A DNA stretch of 64,000 nucleotides from Chryseobacterium formosum (GTDB lineage: Bacteria; Bacteroidota; Bacteroidia; Flavobacteriales; Weeksellaceae), in NCBI RefSeq assembly GCF_026460885.1, contig NZ_JAOVZW010000004.1, positions 62,001 to 126,000 on the forward strand, read 5' to 3'. A model generated the notes under the pieces. The model was not told where the DNA came from. It saw only the letters and a program-made list of their open reading frames with translations, and made no database searches. Shown piece by piece: positions 16,680-25,989 of the stretch; position 1 is the first letter of the stretch, and the number at the start of each line of letters is the position of its first letter. A program made the translations under genes and the position numbers.

Positions 16680-19600
16680 ATGTCTTTGATAATTAAACAG
16701 AAGAATTTTAAGCCACTCATCGCACCGCTATTCTTGCTTGCGTCTGGCTTTATGTTCGGGCAAAAAACAGCAAGTGATAGTGCCAAAGTAGATACAAAAG
16801 ATATCGAAGAAGTGGTTGTAATCGGGTACGGTAAAGTAAAAAAATCTGATTTAACAGGTTCAGTTTCTTCGGTTTCTGCTAAAGATTTAGCGGCAACACC
16901 TGCACAGAATGCTTTACAAGCATTACAGGGTAGAGCAGCAGGTCTTAACATTGTAACATCAGGTGGTGCTCCGGGAGCTGGTGCAAATGTAACAATTCGT
17001 GGGGGATCTTCAATTACGCAAGGAAATGAGCCTCTTTATATTGTCGATGGTTTTCAGTTGGATAATGCTTTAAATATTATTAATCCAAATGATATTGAAA
17101 GTATCGATGTACTGAAAGGTGCATCTGCCATTGCAATCTACGGAGCTAGAGGTTCTAACGGTATTATTGTAATTAAAACTAAAACCGGTAAGAAAGGAAG
17201 AACAATTGTAAGCTACAATTCTTTCATGTCATTTGATATGCTTTCCAAGAAAATGGACATGATTTCTAATCCTGAACAATTTGTAAAATATCAGTATGAA
17301 TTGGCTCAGCTTGGCGGTAAAGCAACGCAATGGAGTAATATTTTTGATAACAGTTTAGGAACAGATTCTCCTGGTTTTTATACAGGTGTATTTAATAGGA
17401 TAAGCAACAGATATGCTACAGCTTCAGCAGTAGATTGGCAGGAAAGAATGCTTGGCGGAACAGGAACAACCCAAAACCAGAATTTCAATATTTCTATGGG
17501 TACTGAGAAGACTCAGGCGATGATCAGCTATAACTATAACAAGCAGGATGGTTTATTACAGAATGCAAGCGAGACAAGAAATTCACTGCGTGCAAATGTA
17601 AATTCTGAATTGCATAAAGGAGTTCGTGTAGATTTTAATACTACTTTTAATACCAATTCTACAAACGGTGGAGGATCTTATTCCGGAATGAAAAAAATTC
17701 TTCTTCAGCCAATTACAGGAGGAACAAAATTTACAGATGATCAGCTATTTAATACTCAAACTTTCGGTGATTATTCTGCTTTAGATTCAGGGTATGATAC
17801 AGAAAACCCATTCATAGAAACTCAAGCTTCAACATCAAACAGACGTTTCAGACAATTCCTTGGAAATATAGGTCTTGAAATTGATTTTTTAAAGAACTTT
17901 ACATTCAGAACAGCAGGTTCATATGCTTGGACAAATAGTAAATCTACTTCTTTTTCAGATGCTAACTCAAAAGCATATCTTACAGATCCTGTAAATACAG
18001 GAATTAATGGAAATATAGCGAACGCAGAAAATTTCCGTTATCAAATTACAAATACAGTAACATACAATAAAACCTTTGGTGAAAAGCATAAAGTCAGTGC
18101 TTTAATCGGACAGGAAGCAATATATCAAGAATCAGAAAGCAATAGTATGAAACTTATTAAGTTTCCTTTAGCTAATTATGGTTTAGATGATATTGCGAAT
18201 GCAACAGTCGCAGATAAAGATGTTGGACATTCAAGCAATTCATTAAGTTCTTATTTTGCACGTGCAAACTATAGTTATGATAACCGTTATTTATTAACAG
18301 CTACTTATCGTAGAGATGGCTCATCAAAATTTGGTCCTAACAATAAATATGCAGATTTTCCTTCATTTGCTTTGGCATGGCGTTTATCTCAGGAAAATTT
18401 CTGGCAAAATGGTAAGATTAACAACATTATTAATGACGTAAAATTCAGATATGAATATGGTATCACAGGGAATAATGATATAGCAAATAGTTTATATACA
18501 ACCAATTTGGTTCTTACAGATTATCCATTAAACAATACTCCTGGTAATCCAGCTTATACAACAAGTTCCATAGTGGGTAACCCTAATCTAAAATGGGAAC
18601 AGATGAAAGCTAAAAACCTCGGGATAGATCTAGCTTTTTTCAATAATAGAATTAAATTAACGTCTGAATTTTATGATAATACTTTGGAAGGCTTACTTCT
18701 ACCTGCAACTTTACCTGCTTCTTCTGGATATACCACACAGTATAAGAACATTGCAAGCTTCAGAAACAGAGGTATGGAATATACTCTTAATACAGTTAAT
18801 ATAAAATCGAAATCATTCAGATGGACTACAGATGCAAATATTGGTTTTAATAAATCAAAAGTTCTTTTCTTGGATGGTAATAATTTCAGACAGTTTAGTC
18901 AAGGAAGTAATAGAGCAGGGCTAGTTAATTACTATGCTACTATTGGAGAGCAGTTAGGGGATATGTATGGTTATGTATATCAGGGTATTTATACTACCGA
19001 TGATTTTACTCAGGCATCAAACGGAACTCTTACATTAAAACCGGGAGTTGTAAAACCTGCGAGTGGAACTCCAAAACCTGGTGATATGAAATTTGCGGCT
19101 GACAACGAAGCAGGAGATCAATTTACAAGAAAAATGGTGAAAATAGGTAACGGAACTCCTGATTTTATTGGTGGTATCAGCAATAATTTCTCTTATAAAG
19201 GTTTTGATATGACTGTGTTTATGAAATTCAGCGTTGGTGGTGATATTTACAATGCTACTAAACAGAGCTTAAGCCCTTATGCTTTATTTCAAAATGTACC
19301 TTCAGAGTTTGGAAATAATTACTACCGCATTATTGACCCGAATACAGGACAGGCTACAACCAATTTAACAAGATTAAAAGAGCTAAATCCTGACGAGGGA
19401 TCACGTTTATGGAGTTTAAGTAACACCAACACAGCAAACATTACTTATCCATCATCTTATTACGTAGAAGATGGATCCTATTTAAGAATTGCACAGTTAA
19501 CAGTAGGTTACAGCATAAACAAAGAATTTTTAGAGCGTATTGCAGTTACTAATGCACGTATTTATGTAACAGTTAATAATTTAGCTACAATAACAGGATA

Positions 19601-19718
19601 TTCGGGATACGATCCGGAAGTGGCCGCTGCAGCTAACGTTGCTGTTACTCCAGGATATGATACTTCAGCTTTTCCAAGATCAAGAAGTTATGTTCTTGGT
19701 ATTAATTTAACTTTTTAA
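16680..19718 (+). CDS. SusC/RagA-type TonB-linked outer membrane transporter
   Basis: The 1012-residue protein has a signal peptide (about 1-28, ending MFGQ), a plug domain starting DIEEVVVIGYGKVKKSDLTG, with NALQALQGRAAGLNIV and LYIVDGFQLDNALNIINP followed by GASAIAIYGARGSNG, then a 22-stranded barrel ending in SYVLGINLTF. Unlike most SusC proteins it has no N-terminal carboxypeptidase-D-regulatory-like domain before the plug. An in-frame TAA lies immediately upstream of the start, so the short N-terminus is not a start-choice artefact. With the SusD gene 11 bases downstream it should import rhamnogalacturonan oligosaccharides. Confidence 0.95.
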   Translation: MSLIIKQKNFKPLIAPLFLLASGFMFGQKTASDSAKVDTKDIEEVVVIGYGKVKKSDLTGSVSSVSAKDLAATPAQNALQALQGRAAGLNIVTSGGAPGAGANVTIRGGSSITQGNEPLYIVDGFQLDNALNIINPNDIESIDVLKGASAIAIYGARGSNGIIVIKTKTGKKGRTIVSYNSFMSFDMLSKKMDMISNPEQFVKYQYELAQLGGKATQWSNIFDNSLGTDSPGFYTGVFNRISNRYATASAVDWQERMLGGTGTTQNQNFNISMGTEKTQAMISYNYNKQDGLLQNASETRNSLRANVNSELHKGVRVDFNTTFNTNSTNGGGSYSGMKKILLQPITGGTKFTDDQLFNTQTFGDYSALDSGYDTENPFIETQASTSNRRFRQFLGNIGLEIDFLKNFTFRTAGSYAWTNSKSTSFSDANSKAYLTDPVNTGINGNIANAENFRYQITNTVTYNKTFGEKHKVSALIGQEAIYQESESNSMKLIKFPLANYGLDDIANATVADKDVGHSSNSLSSYFARANYSYDNRYLLTATYRRDGSSKFGPNNKYADFPSFALAWRLSQENFWQNGKINNIINDVKFRYEYGITGNNDIANSLYTTNLVLTDYPLNNTPGNPAYTTSSIVGNPNLKWEQMKAKNLGIDLAFFNNRIKLTSEFYDNTLEGLLLPATLPASSGYTTQYKNIASFRNRGMEYTLNTVNIKSKSFRWTTDANIGFNKSKVLFLDGNNFRQFSQGSNRAGLVNYYATIGEQLGDMYGYVYQGIYTTDDFTQASNGTLTLKPGVVKPASGTPKPGDMKFAADNEAGDQFTRKMVKIGNGTPDFIGGISNNFSYKGFDMTVFMKFSVGGDIYNATKQSLSPYALFQNVPSEFGNNYYRIIDPNTGQATTNLTRLKELNPDEGSRLWSLSNTNTANITYPSSYYVEDGSYLRIAQLTVGYSINKEFLERIAVTNARIYVTVNNLATITGYSGYDPEVAAAANVAVTPGYDTSAFPRSRSYVLGINLTF

Positions 19719-19729
19719 TATTTTTAATA

Positions 19730-21793
19730 ATGAAAAATATATTAACTCAATCAGTCAATTTAAAAAGATTAGTAGTGATTCCTTCATTGGTAATTGTCGG
19801 TCTTATTATCAGTTCTTGTAGTGAGGATTTTTTAGATCAACCAGCTTATAATATTACAGATACAAATACGGTTTTTAATAATTTGGAGACCGCAGATATG
19901 TTTGTTCAGGGTTGCTATAGAAATTTGATTCCTACTGAAATGTACTATCAGTTGGGAGCAGGTGATACTGTAATTCATTCTGCTGAAGATGCATCAACAA
20001 ATAATTCCAAATACAATATCTGTAATTATCAGTATGATGCCAAAACTCCAAATACGGTTACTGGTATTTATGCAGCAATGTATTCTGGGATTGAAAAAAC
20101 AAATATTGCTATTACAAGATTAGGTTTGATGGAGCCAAGTACAAAACGTAATGCTTTGTTAGCAGAAGTAAAAGCAATTAGAGCTTTCTGCTATTATAAC
20201 TTAATTAGAGTATATGGAGACGTACCTGCAGTTTGGATACCATTGGAAGATGCAGATCCTAACGATCCTAACACGCTATATCCTAAACGTGCATCAAGAG
20301 ATGAAATTTATGATCGGATAATTGCAGATATGCAAGGATCAGTGAATGATCTTCCTGCAACTGGTACTACTACAGAACGTTTAACAAAGCCTGCAGGTAA
20401 TGCTTTGCTTGCAAGAATTGCTCTGTACGCCGCTGGATATTCTCTTCGTTGGCCTCTAAATACTTCTACAATGGGAACCATGTCTAGACGTCCAGACAAT
20501 TCAAGAGTACAACAATTGTATCAGATTGCCAATGATGCTGCTTTTGCGGTAATAAGCGGAGGTGCAAACAGTTTAATTCAAGCTCAGGGTGGCAAAAGTG
20601 GCTTTGAAGCATTGTGGTATAATTTTGACCAAAGAAAATTTGCAGTAACTAATCCTGAAATGCTATGGCATATAGCGGAATATGGTCCAAATACAAACTC
20701 TGCATTCGGAGTTTATGCAATGGAAGGTTCTCGTGGAGGTACATATGGTTCCCGTAAAGCGTTGCAGTTTGTATTGCCAACTTATTATTTGTCTTTCAAT
20801 CCGGGAGATACTCGTAGAGATGTTTCTTGTACTTCTTACAGTATTTATTTCCTAAATGCGGGTGCTGCTACAGATACTTGGGTAAATGCAGGAACTACAT
20901 TTTCTTGTATTATGGCAGGTAAATTCAGAATGGGATGGTGTGTAGCTCCACAGGCTGCAGATGGGCGTAATCTTAATATTCCTATTCTTAGATATTCTGA
21001 TGTTTTATTGATGTATGCTGAAACTCAGAATTTCCTGAACGGTGGACCTACAAGTGGGGGTATTAACGCTTTACAATTAGTAAGAAATCGTGCTGGTATT
21101 GGATCTTTACCAATTCCTACTGGCCAAGGAGCTTTCGAACAGGCAATTGTTCAGGAACGTAAATGGGAGTTTGCAGGTGAATTTAATCTTCGTACAGATT
21201 TAATCAGAATGAATAAGCTTCAGAGTGAAATTATGGCAACAAAACAGGCAATGAAAGATCTTTCAAATAAATCTGGTCAATATGCATCTACACCAACTTT
21301 ACGTCTCTACAAATTTGAAAAAAATGCACAGATTTACGGAGATCCGTTTTTGGCAGTTAAGTATATTGATTTAACTAATCCTGCACAGATTTCAGCTGCT
21401 TCGGCAGTACCTACAAGTTCAGCAAGTTACGCAGCATATCAAACTACTTTGGCTGGTATTGCAACAGCAAATGGACAAACTGTAGTAGCTGGAGATAAAT
21501 GGTATCCTGCAAGAATGTTTGAGGCTTATACCAGTACATTCAATGGTAATGCAAGAAAAGCGGTAGGATTTACAGGTGGATTTAATGCTCTTCAAATCGG
21601 TGCTATTATATATACTAAACCAACTGGTTCTGCTGAAAATGGTGGAACATATCCGAATTGGATTGAAGGTGGTGGTGATGGTCTTTTCTATGGATTTGTT
21701 CCAAACAAAACAGAATTATTGCCTTTCGCAGCTCTTTCTGTTGGTCACCCAATGATTGATAATCCAAATCTTACTCAGCTTCCTGGTTATTAA
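19730..21793 (+). CDS. SusD/RagB-type surface glycan-binding lipoprotein
   Basis: The 687-residue lipoprotein has a lipobox at GLIISSC (C30), followed by the usual SEDFLDQPAYNITDTNTVF start of SusD proteins. The TPR-like helices contain LLAEVKAIRAFCYYNLIRVYGDVP and the C-terminal block ILRYSDVLLMYAE and VQERKWEFAGEFNLRTDLIR, all family hallmarks. At 687 residues it is somewhat long for SusD, with a low-complexity Ser/Ala/Thr stretch near residues 550-585. It pairs with the upstream SusC and selects the imported pectin oligosaccharide. Confidence 0.95.
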   Translation: MKNILTQSVNLKRLVVIPSLVIVGLIISSCSEDFLDQPAYNITDTNTVFNNLETADMFVQGCYRNLIPTEMYYQLGAGDTVIHSAEDASTNNSKYNICNYQYDAKTPNTVTGIYAAMYSGIEKTNIAITRLGLMEPSTKRNALLAEVKAIRAFCYYNLIRVYGDVPAVWIPLEDADPNDPNTLYPKRASRDEIYDRIIADMQGSVNDLPATGTTTERLTKPAGNALLARIALYAAGYSLRWPLNTSTMGTMSRRPDNSRVQQLYQIANDAAFAVISGGANSLIQAQGGKSGFEALWYNFDQRKFAVTNPEMLWHIAEYGPNTNSAFGVYAMEGSRGGTYGSRKALQFVLPTYYLSFNPGDTRRDVSCTSYSIYFLNAGAATDTWVNAGTTFSCIMAGKFRMGWCVAPQAADGRNLNIPILRYSDVLLMYAETQNFLNGGPTSGGINALQLVRNRAGIGSLPIPTGQGAFEQAIVQERKWEFAGEFNLRTDLIRMNKLQSEIMATKQAMKDLSNKSGQYASTPTLRLYKFEKNAQIYGDPFLAVKYIDLTNPAQISAASAVPTSSASYAAYQTTLAGIATANGQTVVAGDKWYPARMFEAYTSTFNGNARKAVGFTGGFNALQIGAIIYTKPTGSAENGGTYPNWIEGGGDGLFYGFVPNKTELLPFAALSVGHPMIDNPNLTQLPGY

Positions 21794-21813
21794 TTATAAT
21801 TTTAACATTCATA

Positions 21814-21883
21814 TTAAACATTAAGAATTTTTAAAGAATAGTGGTTTTTAATCATCAGTTTTTTAGATTTTCTTAATGTTTAA
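21814..21883 (+). terminator. Long-loop inverted repeat downstream of SusD
   Basis: TTAAACATTAAGAA (21814-21827) is exactly complementary to TTCTTAATGTTTAA (21870-21883), with a 42-base loop. It begins 20 bases after the SusD stop. It may act as a terminator or an mRNA 3' stabiliser; the loop is long for a simple intrinsic terminator. Confidence 0.5.
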
Positions 21884-22075
21884 ATTTTTAAACGACACTC
21901 AATCACAAATTATTAATCATAAAACTCAATAAGTTCACTAAAAGACGATTTTATTTATTGAATAATAAAACGTTAAATTATCTTTAAATAAAGCATTTAG
22001 CAGTATAGTACGGGATGCTGAAAAAAGGATAAGAATTTAAATTTGGGTTAAAATTCAGAAAACAAAAGAAAACAA

Positions 22076-24178
22076 ATGGAAAACGTAAAAACATTCAAAT
22101 ACGTAGATTATTTATGGGATGAAGAAAAAGCGGCATCTTTTGGTGATGACCAGGTTGCTTTATTTTTATACCGTTCAAACATATTAGGTGCAGATCTTAG
22201 AATTACCAATTACGGTGGTGGAAACACAAGTTGTAAAACCATTGAAAAAGATCCTCTAACCAATGAAGAAGTTGAGGTAATGTGGGTAAAAGGTTCAGGT
22301 GGAGACATTGGAACTTTGACAAGAAAAGGAATTGCAGGTTTATATACTGAGAGACTACGTAATTTGAAAAATGTTTACGGAGGTCTTGCAGACGAAGACA
22401 GAATGGTTGGCTTATTCGACCACTGTATTTTTGATCTTGAAAGCAAAGCGCCTTCTATTGATACGCCTCTTCACGGCTTACTTCCATTTAAACATATCGA
22501 TCATCTTCACCCGGATGCACTTATCGCAGTAGCTGCAGCTAAAGACAGCGAAGCGGTTACAAAAGAAATATGGGGAGATACAATGGGATGGGTGCCTTGG
22601 CAAAGACCTGGTTTCGATTTAGGTTTACAATTAGAAAAATGTTTAGCAGATAATCCTGGAATCAGAGGAATCGTTTTAGGAAGCCACGGTTTATTCACTT
22701 GGGGAGACACTTCTTACGAATCTTATATGAACAGTTTGGAAGTGATCGAAATGGCTTCTGAATTTATCGCTAAAAAAATAGAAGAAAACGGAAAAGTTTT
22801 TGGAGGACAAAAAGTAGAATCTCTACCAGCTGACGAACGTAAAAACAAAGCAGCTCAGATTATGCCTTTGTTGAGAGGTTTGGCATCTTCTGAAAATAGA
22901 ATGGTAGGTCATTTCACAGACAGCGATGTGGTATTAGAATTTATTAACAGCAATGATTTAGAAAGATTGGCTCCAATGGGAACTTCTTGCCCGGATCACT
23001 TCTTGAGAACAAAAATTCAACCGTTGGTATTGACTTTAGACAAAAATGAAGATTTAAGCGATTCTAAAGCTATTTTAGAAAAATTAAATCCTCTTTTCGA
23101 ACAATACAGACAAGAATACAAAGAATATTACGAAACTTGCAAACATCCAAACAGTCCGGCAATGCGTGACCCGAATCCGGTGATCATCATTTATCCAGGA
23201 GTTGGAATGTTCAGTTTCTCAAAAGATAAGCAAACAACTCGTGTTGCGAACGAATTTTACGTAAACGCAATCAACGTAATGCGTGGTGCAGAAGCAATTA
23301 CTTCATACACTTCACTACCAAGACAGGAAGCATTCGACATCGAATATTGGTTGTTGGAGGAAGCAAAACTTCAGAGAATGCCAAAAGAAAAACCATTGTC
23401 AAGAAAAATTGCTATCGTAACCGGAGCAGGAGGTGGAATCGGACAGGCAATCGCTGACAAAATGGTTCAGGAAGGCGCAGTGGTAGTTTTCACAGACTTA
23501 AATAAAGAAGCTGCGGAATCTGTTACCGCAAAATATAGCAAAGATCAGGCAATTGCCGTTCAGTGCGATGTAACAAGTGAAGAAGGAATTGCTGAAGCTT
23601 TCAAGCAAACGATTTTAGCTTTCGGTGGAGTAGATATTTTAGTTCATTCTGCAGGTTTGGCTATTTCTAAATCTTTAGAAGACACTACGTTGAAAGATTG
23701 GGATTTACTTGAAAATGTTTTGGTTAAAGGTCAGTTTTTAATTGCAAAAAGCGGAACTGAAATTATGAAAAAGCAAAATTTAGGTGGCGACATCGTAAAT
23801 ATTGCAAGTAAAAATGGTTTAGTAGCCGGTCCAAATAACGTAGCGTACGGAACTGCAAAAGCAGCTCAACAGCACATGACAAGATTATTGGCTGCAGAAT
23901 TGGCAGCAGATAAAATCCGTGTGAATGTGGTAAATCCTGACGGCGTAATCGTTGGAAGTAAAATCTGGGAAGGTTCTTGGGCAGAAGGTCGTGCAAAAGC
24001 AAACGGAATCACTGTTGAAGAATTGCCGGCATTCTATGCAAAAAGAAACCTTTTAAACGAAATTATTCTTCCGGAAGACATCGCCAACGGAGTTTTCGCT
24101 TGTGTAGCGATTTTAGATAAGAGTACAGGAAATATCATCAATGTAGACGGCGGAATGGCAAATGCATTCCCAAGATAA
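22076..24178 (+). CDS. rhaEW: Bifunctional L-rhamnulose-1-phosphate aldolase / L-lactaldehyde dehydrogenase
   Basis: The 700-residue cytosolic fusion has an N-terminal class II aldolase/adducin-type domain (about 1-430, with NYGGGNTSCKTI and a zinc-site-like LGSHGLFTWG) and a C-terminal short-chain dehydrogenase (about 440-700, cofactor motif TGAGGGIG from T449, catalytic Y591-x3-K595 in YGTAK). Known RhaEW-type proteins split rhamnulose-1-phosphate to DHAP and L-lactaldehyde and oxidise the aldehyde to L-lactate. The neighbouring rhaI, kinase and L-lactate dehydrogenase genes fit exactly. A TAAATTTG box at 22038-22045 could be its -7 promoter element, but no -33 TTG is evident. Confidence 0.93.
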   Translation: MENVKTFKYVDYLWDEEKAASFGDDQVALFLYRSNILGADLRITNYGGGNTSCKTIEKDPLTNEEVEVMWVKGSGGDIGTLTRKGIAGLYTERLRNLKNVYGGLADEDRMVGLFDHCIFDLESKAPSIDTPLHGLLPFKHIDHLHPDALIAVAAAKDSEAVTKEIWGDTMGWVPWQRPGFDLGLQLEKCLADNPGIRGIVLGSHGLFTWGDTSYESYMNSLEVIEMASEFIAKKIEENGKVFGGQKVESLPADERKNKAAQIMPLLRGLASSENRMVGHFTDSDVVLEFINSNDLERLAPMGTSCPDHFLRTKIQPLVLTLDKNEDLSDSKAILEKLNPLFEQYRQEYKEYYETCKHPNSPAMRDPNPVIIIYPGVGMFSFSKDKQTTRVANEFYVNAINVMRGAEAITSYTSLPRQEAFDIEYWLLEEAKLQRMPKEKPLSRKIAIVTGAGGGIGQAIADKMVQEGAVVVFTDLNKEAAESVTAKYSKDQAIAVQCDVTSEEGIAEAFKQTILAFGGVDILVHSAGLAISKSLEDTTLKDWDLLENVLVKGQFLIAKSGTEIMKKQNLGGDIVNIASKNGLVAGPNNVAYGTAKAAQQHMTRLLAAELAADKIRVNVVNPDGVIVGSKIWEGSWAEGRAKANGITVEELPAFYAKRNLLNEIILPEDIANGVFACVAILDKSTGNIINVDGGMANAFPR

Positions 24179-24238
24179 TATTTTTGGTTGTCGGTTTTTA
24201 GTTGTCAGTTGCTAGTTTTTTTAACTTTCAATTTATTT

Positions 24239-24330
24239 GGGCAGCTTTATCCGCCCTCCGTTCCCGCTTTTTTGTCTCCGCTTCGCTACTACAAAAAGAG
24301 CTCCACTCAGGTCGGGCTGCGAGCGATTCT
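24239..24330 (+). repeat. Dispersed intergenic repeat, copy 2
   Basis: This is the second copy of the element at 10486-10577, in the same orientation: GCAGCTTTATCCGCCCTCCG, a CTTTTTTG...ACAAAAAG hairpin containing CTTCG, and a GTCGGGCTGCGAGCGATTC tail. It sits between the rhaEW and rhaI genes. Confidence 0.6.
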
Positions 24331-24435
24331 AAAGCAATTAAAGGAACGAAAATAAAATATTTAGTACTAATTTAGACAATAAATTTAGCCTTGTTAATGT
24401 TCAAAACCTTGACAAGGCTAATCAAAAATCAAAAT

Positions 24436-25716
24436 ATGATTATAGGAAAAGATATCATTGAACAAAACAATAAAAGCGAAGTTGAAAATTTCAATTCAGA
24501 CTTTGCTTATTTATCAGATAAACTGACAAAATCAGGAGCAAACGTTTCAGATATTGTTAACAAAATTGCTGACTTTCAAGTAGCAATTCCAAGTTGGGCT
24601 TTAGGAGCTGGAGGAACTCGTTTCGGGAGATTTTCTTACGGAGGAGAACCATCTTCTTTAGAACAAAAATTAGATGATGTAGGATTAATTCATGCTTTAA
24701 CACATTCAGCGGGAGCAATTTCTCTTCATATTCCTTGGGATATTCCAAGTGATGTGAAGGCAATTAAAGAAAAAGCAACTTCTCATGGATTGATTTTCGA
24801 TGCAATGAATTCAAACACATTTCAAGATCAGCCAGGAGCAAAACATTCTTATAAATTCGGTTCTTTGAATGCTTCAAACGAAGATTCAAGAGCTTATGCT
24901 GTTGAACACAACAAAGAAGTAATCAGAATCGGAAAAGAATTAGACTCAAAAAGTTTAACCGTTTGGTTAGCAGACGGAGCGAGTTTTCCGGGACAATTGA
25001 ATTTTCAGACTGCTTTAGCAAAAACCGAACAAAGTTTAAAAGAAATCTACTCAGATTTACCGGAAGACTGGAAATTATTCATCGAATACAAGCCTTACGA
25101 ACCGAATTTCTATTCAACAACAATCCAAGATTGGGGAACGTCGTTCATGTTGGCAAACGCTTGCGGAGAGAGAGCTTATACTTTGGTTGACTTAGGACAT
25201 CATTTACCAAATTCAAATATCGAACAAATTGTTGCAACCTTGATGTACAAAGGGAAATTAGGTGGTTTCCACTTCAATGACAGTAAATATGGAGACGATG
25301 ATTTAACGGTTGGTTCTATTAAACCTTATGCTTTATTCTTGATTTTCAATGAATTGGTATACGGAATGGAAAACAATCCAAACAATCCATATCCGGCTTG
25401 GATGATTGACGCAAGTCACAACATCAAAGATCCATTGGAAGATTTATTACAGTCTTTGGAAGCGATTTTAATTGCTTATGCAACCGCACTTTTGGTGGAT
25501 CAAAAAGCATTAAAAGAAGCACAACAAAATAACGATGTCGTTTTGGCGCAGGATATTTTGCAAAATGCTTACAGAACAGATGTTCGTCCATTATTAAGAG
25601 CAGCAAGATTGCAAACGGGTGCAGCTTTAGACCCAATTGCAACCTACAGAAACCTAAAAGTAAGAGAGCAATTGATCTCTGAAAGAGGTTTAAATGTAAA
25701 AGCAACAGGATTGTAA
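24436..25716 (+). CDS. rhaI: L-rhamnose isomerase (RhaI type)
   Basis: The 426-residue cytosolic TIM-barrel sugar isomerase resembles the Pseudomonas-type RhaI rather than E. coli RhaA. Visible family features are VAIPSWALGAGGTRFGRF, LTVWLADGASFPGQ, WKLFIEYKPYEP (metal-binding Glu), LVDLGHHLPN and GGFHFNDSKYGDDDLTVGS. It converts L-rhamnose to L-rhamnulose. I chose the ATG at 24436; an upstream ATG at 24391 would prepend 15 basic residues unlike the family start. A large hairpin (25800-25883) lies between this gene and the kinase. Confidence 0.93.
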   Translation: MIIGKDIIEQNNKSEVENFNSDFAYLSDKLTKSGANVSDIVNKIADFQVAIPSWALGAGGTRFGRFSYGGEPSSLEQKLDDVGLIHALTHSAGAISLHIPWDIPSDVKAIKEKATSHGLIFDAMNSNTFQDQPGAKHSYKFGSLNASNEDSRAYAVEHNKEVIRIGKELDSKSLTVWLADGASFPGQLNFQTALAKTEQSLKEIYSDLPEDWKLFIEYKPYEPNFYSTTIQDWGTSFMLANACGERAYTLVDLGHHLPNSNIEQIVATLMYKGKLGGFHFNDSKYGDDDLTVGSIKPYALFLIFNELVYGMENNPNNPYPAWMIDASHNIKDPLEDLLQSLEAILIAYATALLVDQKALKEAQQNNDVVLAQDILQNAYRTDVRPLLRAARLQTGAALDPIATYRNLKVREQLISERGLNVKATGL

Positions 25717-25799
25717 AACCTGTTTTTAATTTGATAATTTCTACTTTCAGGTGCAATCGAAAGTTTAATTATATATATCCTTATTCACCGTTGAGAAAA

Positions 25800-25883
25800 G
25801 AGTGTTTAGAAAATTAAAAGTAAATTTTGTTACTTAAGAAATCAGTGGATTTTTTTCTTAATTACTTTTAGTTCTAAACACTC
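25800..25883 (+). terminator. Large hairpin between rhaI and the kinase gene
   Basis: GAGTGTTTAGAA (25800-25811) pairs with TTCTAAACACTC (25872-25883), and the inner AAAAGTAA pairs with TTACTTTT, giving an extended stem around a loop with T runs. It probably terminates or attenuates the rhaEW-rhaI transcript before the kinase. Confidence 0.6.
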
Positions 25884-25919
25884 CTTGATGGTTTCAAATT
25901 TAAAGGTAAAGAAAAATAT

Positions 25920-25936
25920 TGTGATTCTAAATCACA
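25920..25936. promoter_or_regulatory. Perfect 7-3-7 palindrome (TGTGATT-CTA-AATCACA) before the rhamnulokinase gene
   Basis: TGTGATT and AATCACA are exact reverse complements around CTA. The TGTGA...TCACA form resembles Crp-family sites, although the spacer between half-sites is 7 rather than 6. It ends 53 bases before the kinase ATG. A regulator cannot be assigned from sequence. Confidence 0.45.
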
Positions 25937-25989
25937 TTAAAAAAAAACTAATTCCCATTTTATTATAAATCATTAAATTCATTTTAGGA

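Noticed and set aside
24181..24220. TTGGTTGTCGGTTTTTAGTTGTCAG-type text, with similar text at 27381-27440
   Set aside because: These are low-complexity flavobacterial intergenic repeats; direct repeats are too irregular for CRISPR and no cas gene is present.
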